Source: Veillonella parvula DSM 2008
GTDB taxonomy: Bacteria > Bacillota > Negativicutes > Veillonellales > Veillonellaceae
DNA length: 64,000 bases
Assembly: GCF_000024945.1 (NCBI RefSeq)
Contig: NC_013520.1
Coordinates: forward strand, 513,501-577,500
Direction: 5' to 3'
Made by a program: the position numbers and the translations under genes. The notes below the pieces were generated by a model. That model had not been told where the DNA came from. It searched no databases and saw nothing but the letters and a program-made list of their open reading frames with translations. How positions within the stretch are numbered: the first letter of the stretch is position 1; each line of letters starts with the position of its first letter. Positions 58,018 through 64,000 of the stretch are shown piece by piece.

Positions 58018-58146
58018 TGTTATACTAAGCTTGCATACAATACTAGGTCATACAATGTTCATTATGCTTTGGTAATGTATGCGATGTGAGAATCGTATAG
58101 TTATATAGGTGTAGCTTATTAATAGTGTTATGTGAAGTAGGTTATT

Positions 58147-59268
58147 ATGAAAGAATTTAAATATTACAAACAGCTCATAGGGGCTATTATACTAGCGGGC
58201 ATTATGATTATGATGGCACTACGTATAAGTGATATTGCTAGTGGTCTTGACGCTATCTTTACGGCCTTTGTTCCGCTCATTGTGGGTGCTTGTATTGCTT
58301 TCGTATTGGATATTCTAGTCGTTCGTTATGAGCGATGGCTATGGCCTAAGTGTGACTCTGGATGGAAGTATAAAATACGTCGCCCACTAAGTCTTTTGCT
58401 ATCCTTTGTAACAATTAGCGTTATTGTGTATTTTATTGCTCGGTTGGCTTTACCTCAATTGATTCATTCTATGTCGATTATTGTAGCTGCATCACCGCAA
58501 TTGTATACGGACTTCCAAACATGGATGCAACATATTACAGAAACAATTCCAATGGCGTCGAATCAAACGATTATAGATGCCCTAAGTGGAGAGAATCTTG
58601 CTAAATATACTCGTGAATGGGGGACAAAAGGTGGCACATATATTGTAAATGCAATGGGCACCGTATTGTCGTGGACTTTGAACATTGGTCTTGGCTTAAT
58701 TTTTGCTGTTTATATGTTGCTTGATAAGGAACGCCTTATGTTACAAGGTAAACGTATATTAAAGGCTTATGCATCAGATGAGTGGGTAAATCGAGTTAGT
58801 TATGTAACTCGCGTAGCAGTTCAAACATTTAGTAATTTTTTTGTAGGTCAGTTTATAGATGCTTTGGTTCTAGGTGTGATGGTAGGTATTACTTTATGGC
58901 TATTTAATATTGAATATGCTACAACGATTGCTTGTGTAATTGGCCTAACTGGTTTAATTCCACTATTAGGTATTTATGTTGGTGGTATCATTGGAGCCGT
59001 TATGCTACTTACTGTTAGCCCTATGGATGCTCTCATCTATGTAATTATTTTAGAGGTACTTCATCAAATTGAAAGTAACTTTATTTATCCGAAAATTGTA
59101 GGTAATTCTGTTGGATTACCAGGTTTGTGGGTATTTGCTGCCGTTATCGTAGGCGGTAGTTTGATGGGGGTTACTGGTATGTTGATCGGTGTGCCTTTAG
59201 TGGCTACATGCTATAAATTGATTATGACTGATGTAGATGGGCGACTTGCATCTAATGAAGGTTTATAG
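58147..59268 (+). CDS. AI-2E family (PerM-like) permease
   Basis: The 373-residue inner-membrane protein has about seven hydrophobic segments in the AI-2E transporter layout: an N-terminal pair, a long external loop (about 95-170) and a conserved C-terminal block containing GLTGLIPLLGIYVGGIIGA and ESNFIYPKIVG. Members include AI-2 exporters, Na+/H+ antiporters and uncharacterised permeases, so the substrate is open. The start ATG follows GAAGTAGG at short distance. It lies 126 bases ahead of a secreted PepSY-like gene with no terminator between. Confidence 0.88.
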   Translation: MKEFKYYKQLIGAIILAGIMIMMALRISDIASGLDAIFTAFVPLIVGACIAFVLDILVVRYERWLWPKCDSGWKYKIRRPLSLLLSFVTISVIVYFIARLALPQLIHSMSIIVAASPQLYTDFQTWMQHITETIPMASNQTIIDALSGENLAKYTREWGTKGGTYIVNAMGTVLSWTLNIGLGLIFAVYMLLDKERLMLQGKRILKAYASDEWVNRVSYVTRVAVQTFSNFFVGQFIDALVLGVMVGITLWLFNIEYATTIACVIGLTGLIPLLGIYVGGIIGAVMLLTVSPMDALIYVIILEVLHQIESNFIYPKIVGNSVGLPGLWVFAAVIVGGSLMGVTGMLIGVPLVATCYKLIMTDVDGRLASNEGL

Positions 59269-59394
59269 TATATTGTCTAAATGATATGACTATTTACATA
59301 TTTTAGTGCTGTTGAATATAGCATGAACTTATAGAAATTCTAGTGTACTAATAGTTTGATTAATAGAAGCATAGTATCTAGTAGGAGGATTATA

Positions 59395-60051
59395 ATGAAT
59401 AAAAAGTTAATTTCTATGGCATTGACGGGTGTATTAGCGGTAGGTATGTTATCCGTTGCTACACCAAGTGTGGCAGATGCACGCAAAACAAAGCCTGAAA
59501 CAAGTACGGATATCTCTGTAAAACGTGCACCTGGGGAGTCCATGGTTATGACTATGAGCCAAATTGGTACTATTTTCCAAAATCGCTATCCAAATGCGGC
59601 GCTTCATTCTGTAGAGCTCAACTCTAATGACTTGAACTATGGTTATAAAGTAGTTGGTTATAGTAAGTATCATCAGTACAAGATGAAAATTGACGTAATC
59701 ACTGGTAATGCTTCTGATATGGAAGAGGGGGGCAAACCTAAGAAAGTTATTGGGGAGATTTTCAATAAAGATAAAGTTATTGAATCAACTCAAGCAGAAC
59801 GTGTTGCAAAACAACAACTTGGAACTGATGCTGTTATGAAGGGCTGGAAGATTGAAGCTCATAATGGTAAGGTTTTATACTATGTGACTATGCATCAGGA
59901 TGGTAAAAAAGTAGTTGTTACAGTAGATGCTGAGACAGGTGCTTATGTAGAACAATCTAAATCCTATAAATTACCACCTGAGCCAGATCAAGGCTTCGAT
60001 GGTCGTAAAACAAATCTCGTTTGGGGTTCTGATATAGATATGGGGCGCTAA
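59395..60051 (+). CDS. Secreted PepSY-like protein
   Basis: The 218-residue exported protein has a signal peptide (MNKKLISMALTGVLAVGMLSV, cut near ADA at 29). Two PepSY-type repeats appear to follow: one at about 45-95 (MSQIGTIFQNRYPNAALHSVEL, in parts, then YKMKIDVITGNA) and one at about 125-185 (AERVAKQQLG, VLYYVTMHQDGKKVVVTVDAETGAYV in parts). PepSY domains are often protease inhibitors or cell-envelope modules. The role here is unknown. AGGAGGAT precedes the ATG, and an in-frame start 39 bases upstream lacks one. A terminator follows. Confidence 0.75.
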   Translation: MNKKLISMALTGVLAVGMLSVATPSVADARKTKPETSTDISVKRAPGESMVMTMSQIGTIFQNRYPNAALHSVELNSNDLNYGYKVVGYSKYHQYKMKIDVITGNASDMEEGGKPKKVIGEIFNKDKVIESTQAERVAKQQLGTDAVMKGWKIEAHNGKVLYYVTMHQDGKKVVVTVDAETGAYVEQSKSYKLPPEPDQGFDGRKTNLVWGSDIDMGR

Positions 60052-60074
60052 CCTATCTATTGATGATTAATAAT

Positions 60075-60110
60075 AAAAGAGCCGAAGGCAATGCCTTTGG
60101 CTCTTTTTTG
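60075..60110 (+). terminator. Terminator after the PepSY-like gene
   Basis: Fifteen-base arms AAAAGAGCCGAAGGC and GCCTTTGGCTCTTTT with loop AAT are followed by TT. Confidence 0.92.
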
Positions 60111-60188
60111 CTATTCCGATACTATAAAATATCGATTGATAGTGCTCTTGTGTTAGAATATTATTTTTTACAGTAGATATGTTTACAA

Positions 60189-60222
60189 CAAAAGGACTGC
60201 ACCCTAGGTTTAGTCCTTTTAT
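60189..60222 (-). terminator. Terminator of the leftward flavoprotein gene
   Basis: Arms AAAAGGACT and AGTCCTTTT lie 20 bases beyond the leftward stop. It may act in both directions. Confidence 0.75.
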
Positions 60223-60242
60223 TATTTATAACTATAGTTGTA

Positions 60243-61760
60243 TTACCAACGATTTTCGTAGTACACTTGTGTCCACATGATAACTTCGACGAGGGATGGA
60301 TGGGGACTCATAGTTTCGCCTACAGTGATAACGGATCTAGGGTCCATTTCACGAGTAATACTTTTTTCACGTAAACGTTTAGTGCGTTCAGAAGCGATTT
60401 CTTCATTAATTGCTGTCAACGGAGTTACACCACTATTCATAAGGTTCACATAAGGCTGGAAGAGGATAGAGGCTTGAGGACCTACGACATGCATACCAAG
60501 GATATGGTTGGTGTCTTTATCTACCACAATTTTTACAAAGCCATCGTTTACATCTCCAGGGTTAATACCCATTGCATAGCCTTTAGCTGTAGAGGAGTAG
60601 TAGTTTTTACCTACACCTACATTGTAACCCGCTTTGATAGCTTCAGCCTCTGTGAGACCTACACTACCAATTTCAGGATAGGAGAATGTAACCTTAGGCA
60701 ATGTATCATAACGTGCCCAACGGTAATCTTCTTCGCTTGTTGCATAGAAGAGATTATGAGCAATAATATCTGCTTCGTAGTTTGCACGATGACGGAAGGC
60801 AGGTTCACCATTTACATCACCTAAAGCGTAGATACCATCAACAGATGTTTCTAAGAATTCGTTAGTTTTGATCCAGCCTTTAGGCCAAGTTTCAATACCA
60901 GTGTTTTCTAGGTGAAGTTCTTCTACAGCTGGACGGATACCTGCAGCTACAAGGATTTCTTCAACTTTAGTTTCTGTAATTTCGCCAGTAGTACGATCTT
61001 TAGTAACGACTACTTTAAGGTCATCTTCTTGGCGGATTTCAACAGTGTCTTGGTTTAGAAGTACGTTGATACCACGTTCTCTGTAGTTGTTAAGTAAGTG
61101 TTCCGATATATCTGCATCTTCTTTAGGTACTAAACGTACATTGTGTTGAAGAATTGTTACCTCTGTACCAGCAGAATCAAATACGTGAGCGAACTCAACA
61201 CCGATTGGTCCGGCACCAAGAACGGCAAGAGATTTGTATGGTTGTTTAGGGAATTTATCGCCAAAGAGGCTTTCACTAGTAAGGAAACCTGCCTCTTGAA
61301 GACCAGGTACATTCGGTACATTACTATAGCCACCTGTACCAAGGATAATTGTAGGCGCTGTAATTTCTTCAATGCCAGAACCATCGTTAAGATGGATGTT
61401 CATCACTTTATCGGATACAAAACTTGCTGCACCACGATACACATCTACGTTGTCATAGGCATTGTAATAATCATAAATGCCTGCAGATTCGTCAATTTTA
61501 TGCCAAGTACGCTTGGACACTGTGTCCCAGTCCATAGTAGCAGAACCAACATTAACACCGATTTTTTTGAATTCTTCTGTTTCTTGAATTGCGTTAGCTG
61601 CTGTAACCATAACTTTTGTAGGAATACAACCGCGAGTTAGGCATGTGCCACCAAATTTACCTTTTTCTATGATTGCCACCTTAAGGCCTTTTTTGAGCGC
61701 AGCGTCAGCTACGATGGTTGCGCCGCCTGTACCAACTACAATAATATCGTATTGTTTCAT
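60243..61760 (-). CDS. Class I flavoprotein disulfide reductase (dihydrolipoamide dehydrogenase-like)
   Basis: The 505-residue enzyme has the redox-active disulfide GGTCLTRGCIPTK (about 37-49), an N-terminal FAD site (IIVVGTGGA, a variant of GxGxxG), an NAD-binding VLGAGPIGVEFAHVF (about 183-197) and the second FAD motif GIYALGDVNG (about 306-315). The C-terminal His region is SPHPSLVEV. These features fit the dihydrolipoamide dehydrogenase/mercuric reductase family, but no pyruvate dehydrogenase or glycine-cleavage genes are adjacent, so the electron acceptor is unclear. Alternatives are a mycothione- or glutathione-reductase-like enzyme. It is monocistronic, with a palindrome over its promoter. 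Confidence 0.88.
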   Translation of the reverse strand: MKQYDIIVVGTGGATIVADAALKKGLKVAIIEKGKFGGTCLTRGCIPTKVMVTAANAIQETEEFKKIGVNVGSATMDWDTVSKRTWHKIDESAGIYDYYNAYDNVDVYRGAASFVSDKVMNIHLNDGSGIEEITAPTIILGTGGYSNVPNVPGLQEAGFLTSESLFGDKFPKQPYKSLAVLGAGPIGVEFAHVFDSAGTEVTILQHNVRLVPKEDADISEHLLNNYRERGINVLLNQDTVEIRQEDDLKVVVTKDRTTGEITETKVEEILVAAGIRPAVEELHLENTGIETWPKGWIKTNEFLETSVDGIYALGDVNGEPAFRHRANYEADIIAHNLFYATSEEDYRWARYDTLPKVTFSYPEIGSVGLTEAEAIKAGYNVGVGKNYYSSTAKGYAMGINPGDVNDGFVKIVVDKDTNHILGMHVVGPQASILFQPYVNLMNSGVTPLTAINEEIASERTKRLREKSITREMDPRSVITVGETMSPHPSLVEVIMWTQVYYENRW

Positions 61761-61807
61761 GTTGATTCCTTTCTATATATCTACTAATAGTTATTATCAT
61801 TAACTAT

Positions 61808-61840
61808 ATTATACCACTATATTGAAGAAAATCAATATAG
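61808..61840 (-). promoter_or_regulatory. Promoter and FNR-like palindrome of the flavoprotein gene
   Basis: On the minus strand TTGATT and TATAAT are 16 bases apart. A perfect 9-bp palindrome CTATATTGA / TCAATATAG (61817-61840) covers the -35. Its core TTGAT-N4-TTCAA matches the FNR/CRP-type consensus TTGAT-N4-ATCAA at 9 of 10 positions. Confidence 0.55.
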
Positions 61841-61969
61841 TTTGTTAGTGATTGGTGAAAGTTTATATTTCGTTAATCCAAATATATAATATCATTTTTA
61901 GATAATTAGGTGGCGAGGATATATATAACTTTCACAAAGTCCTAGTGAAAGAATATAAAATTAGTTTAC

Positions 61970-61998
61970 AAAAAAAAGACGGTCTCATAGGACCGTCT
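61970..61998 (-). terminator. Terminator of sstT
   Basis: On the minus strand arms AGACGGTC and GACCGTCT are followed by a run of eight T, 10 bases past the stop. Confidence 0.88.
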
Positions 61999-62007
61999 AA
62001 GAGAGTT

Positions 62008-63228
62008 TTAATTCCAATCTTGATGATAGCCGCGTTTTGCATAATCAGCAGTAGCCGTGAAGAGGATATCTGTGCTAGAGTTAAGCGCAGTTTCTGTGGA
62101 GTCTTGTAATACGCCAATAATAAAACCTACGCCTACAACTTGCATTGCTACATCATTGGAGATACCAAATAGGGAACAAGCCAATGGAATAAGTAACAAG
62201 GAACCGCCTGCAACACCGGAAGCTCCACATGCACCAATAGTGGCAATGATGGATAAGAGAATTGCAGTAGGAATATCTACAACGATACCCAAAGTGTGGG
62301 CTGCAGCTAATGTCATGATTGTAATCGTGATTGCTGCACCACCCATATTGATTGTGGCACCTAATGGAATAGATACGGAATACATATCTGGATTGAGTTT
62401 TAAACGTTTTGCCAAATCAAGGTTTACGGGAATGTTTGCAGCAGAGCTACGTGTGAAGAACGCATAGATTGCAGATTCACGTAAGCATTTGAATACCAAT
62501 GGGTATGGATTACGGCGAAGGTATATAAAGGATAAAATTGGGTTAATCACTAATGCTACAAAAATCATAGAACCAAGTAATAATACGAGTAATTGGAAGT
62601 AACCAATCAAGGCTTCGATGCCGTTAGTAGCAATGGATTCTGCTACAAGGCCCATAATACCAAGAGGAGCGAAGCGGATGATCCAACCTACTACAGTAGT
62701 AATAGCTTGTGCAATGGACTCCATAACTTCCTTCGTATTCATTGGTGCATGACGTAAAGCACCACCAATGATTAGTGCCCAACCTAAAATACCGATGTAG
62801 TTAGCAGTCATTAACGCTTTTACAGGGTTATCAACTATATTTTTAAGCAATGTTGTCATAACCTCTGCGATACCTTGCGGAGGCGCTGCATCAGCGGCAC
62901 CTGCTACTAGATGTAATGTAGTCGGGAAAAAGAAGCTTACGATTACTGCTAATGCTGCAGATAGGAATGTACCTAATAAGTATAAGGTGATAACAGAACC
63001 CATGCCAGTTTTTTGGCCAGAACGATGTTTACTGATCGCTGCAATTACCAAGAAAAATACAAGGATAGGGGCAATGCCTTTAAGGGCACCAACAAAAAGA
63101 ACACCTAATAAAGCAAGTTCATTGGCCACATCTGGCACATAAAGAGCAGTCAAAATACCAATAATCAAACCTATGATAATTTGTTGGATTAGACTGACTC
63201 TGTTGATTGATTTTACAAATCGATTCAT
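62008..63228 (-). CDS. sstT: Sodium:serine/threonine symporter
   Basis: The 406-residue dicarboxylate/amino acid:cation symporter (DAACS family) has about eight hydrophobic segments plus two re-entrant loops. The SstT-type features are [16 protein letters not shown] near the N terminus (about 54-69), [12 protein letters not shown] (about 260-271, the serine-rich loop), [17 protein letters not shown] (about 285-301) and [19 protein letters not shown] (about 333-351). It imports serine and threonine with Na+. GGAGTG stands 3 to 4 bases before the chosen ATG. An in-frame ATG 12 bases upstream lies in that site. Confidence 0.93.
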   Translation of the reverse strand: MNRFVKSINRVSLIQQIIIGLIIGILTALYVPDVANELALLGVLFVGALKGIAPILVFFLVIAAISKHRSGQKTGMGSVITLYLLGTFLSAALAVIVSFFFPTTLHLVAGAADAAPPQGIAEVMTTLLKNIVDNPVKALMTANYIGILGWALIIGGALRHAPMNTKEVMESIAQAITTVVGWIIRFAPLGIMGLVAESIATNGIEALIGYFQLLVLLLGSMIFVALVINPILSFIYLRRNPYPLVFKCLRESAIYAFFTRSSAANIPVNLDLAKRLKLNPDMYSVSIPLGATINMGGAAITITIMTLAAAHTLGIVVDIPTAILLSIIATIGACGASGVAGGSLLLIPLACSLFGISNDVAMQVVGVGFIIGVLQDSTETALNSSTDILFTATADYAKRGYHQDWN

Positions 63229-63240
63229 AGTACACTCCAA

Positions 63241-63588
63241 TACTTAAATAAAAACAAATAAAACCCACGACAAAATATCCTTTCATCATGGACATATGTC
63301 ATTATACAACGAACACGAGATAGTGGCAATAGATAATATCATAGATGGCTATAAGCATTTATGTTATATATAAAGTAAATGATAAACATGTATATAAACA
63401 TGTATATTAAGCTATATATTTTACAATAAAATATATTAAATATTTGTATGTTTTAGTCTTATATGTGTATAGCACATAGTTGCTATATATAGTATATATA
63501 ATAGAATTCTTTTTAGCGTTCCTATAGTATGGTATACTATGCCATATATAGTACTTGAATATAGTTCTTGATTAGTGAAAGGACCATA
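63241..63588. other. Divergent intergenic region between sstT and the methyltransferase gene
   Basis: This very AT-rich stretch carries a tandem 12-base repeat ATAAACATGTAT (63382-63405) and an imperfect palindrome ATAGTATGGTATACTAT near 63524-63540 that includes a possible -10 TATACT. No gene is seen. Confidence 0.5.
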
Positions 63589-64000
63589 ATGAATAGTAAA
63601 GAATTTAAAACATATGCTGATAAAGAAGAATTTGTACAAGGCGTTTTTTCTAATATTGCAAAAAATTATGACTTAATGAATACAGTCTTAAGTTTTGGGC
63701 AAGATTATTTTTGGCGCAAATTCTCTGTAAAAGCAATGAATATCGGTCCTCATCAATGCGTACTTGATGTAGCGTGTGGTACTTGTGTTTTTACAAAGGA
63801 AGCATTACGTCAAGAGCCAACTTTAAAGGTGGAGGCCTTGGACTTTAATAGTGAAATGCTTGATCAAGGTCGTATTCGTATAGAAAATGCCGGTTTAATT
63901 GATCAAGTCAATTTAGTGCAAGGTGATGCTATGGCATTACCATATGCGGATAATACATTTAATGCAGCCATGAGTGGTTTTGCAATGCGTAATGTGCCGG
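63589..64000 (+). CDS. menG: Demethylmenaquinone methyltransferase, 5' part
   Basis: The first 137 residues of a UbiE/MenG-family SAM methyltransferase are present and the gene runs off the window. It shows VFSNIAKNYDLMNTVLSFG, then WRKFSVKAM, the SAM-binding LDVACGTCVFT (about 61-71), LDFNSEML, QGDAMALPYADNTFNAA and GFAMRNV, all in family order. The second Gly of the usual CGTG motif is Cys here, an unusual substitution. GAAAGGACC precedes the ATG. It would methylate the menaquinone ring, the last step of menaquinone synthesis. Confidence 0.9.
   Translation, partial: MNSKEFKTYADKEEFVQGVFSNIAKNYDLMNTVLSFGQDYFWRKFSVKAMNIGPHQCVLDVACGTCVFTKEALRQEPTLKVEALDFNSEMLDQGRIRIENAGLIDQVNLVQGDAMALPYADNTFNAAMSGFAMRNVP

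Noticed and set aside
61143..61640. Forward frame of 165 codons within the flavoprotein gene
   Set aside because: It is antisense to a gene with clear catalytic motifs and has no recognisable protein features.

Overview
The window looks like chromosome from a diderm Firmicute of the Veillonella type (Negativicutes). Low-GC, Firmicute-style genes with strong AGGAG ribosome binding sites sit beside clear outer-membrane genes: two giant YadA-like trimeric autotransporters and an OmpA-type porin. The genus is inferred from gene content, not from a search.

Layout. Bases 1-9.3 kb are housekeeping: the 3' end of glutamate racemase, a membrane protein, a CofE-like ligase, an overlapping HyuA-like ATPase and histone-deacetylase-family amidohydrolase, RNase PH, an XTP/dITP pyrophosphatase, a YfcE-like phosphodiesterase, SpeD and malic enzyme. 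A tRNA cluster (Pro-TGG, Gly-TCC, Arg-TCT) follows at 9.58-9.92 kb. The last tRNA is the target of a 15.5 kb integrative mobilizable element, bounded by a perfect 46-bp direct repeat of the tRNA-Arg 3' end (9879-9924 and 25390-25435). The element carries a two-gene module of unknown function next to attL, then a leftward block (excisionase-like protein, 29-aa ORF, ribbon-helix-helix protein, VirD4-like coupling protein, MobF relaxase-helicase, tyrosine integrase), a Cro/CI-type repressor with a palindromic operator, and a complete Type III restriction-modification system next to attR. No type IV secretion genes are seen, so transfer would need a helper.

Beyond attR are two very large adhesin genes in direct orientation (25.8-33.3 kb and 47.8-54.5 kb), both with long internal DNA repeats and both with an unusual coiled-coil tail after the outer-membrane anchor. 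Between them are two tandem paralogues of a PD-(D/E)XK (HsdR-N-like) protein, a ClpL chaperone gene behind a cluster of AGTCAAA repeats, a thiamine operon (thiC-S-G-H-F-E) under a TPP riboswitch with terminator, and a 5-oxoprolinase operon (pxpA, NRAMP-like transporter, pxpB, pxpC).

The right end (54.8-64 kb) has a MATE exporter, a candidate orphan small RNA with its own promoter and terminator, ompA, an AI-2E-family permease, a secreted PepSY-like protein, a leftward flavoprotein disulfide reductase with a possible FNR-type operator, leftward SstT, and the start of a MenG/UbiE methyltransferase that runs off the window.

The best candidates for undescribed biology are the two-gene unknown module in the element's cargo slot (10.0-12.6 kb), the tandem PD-(D/E)XK two-domain proteins (33.5-35.9 kb), the autotransporter tails, and the small RNA at 56.4-56.6 kb.
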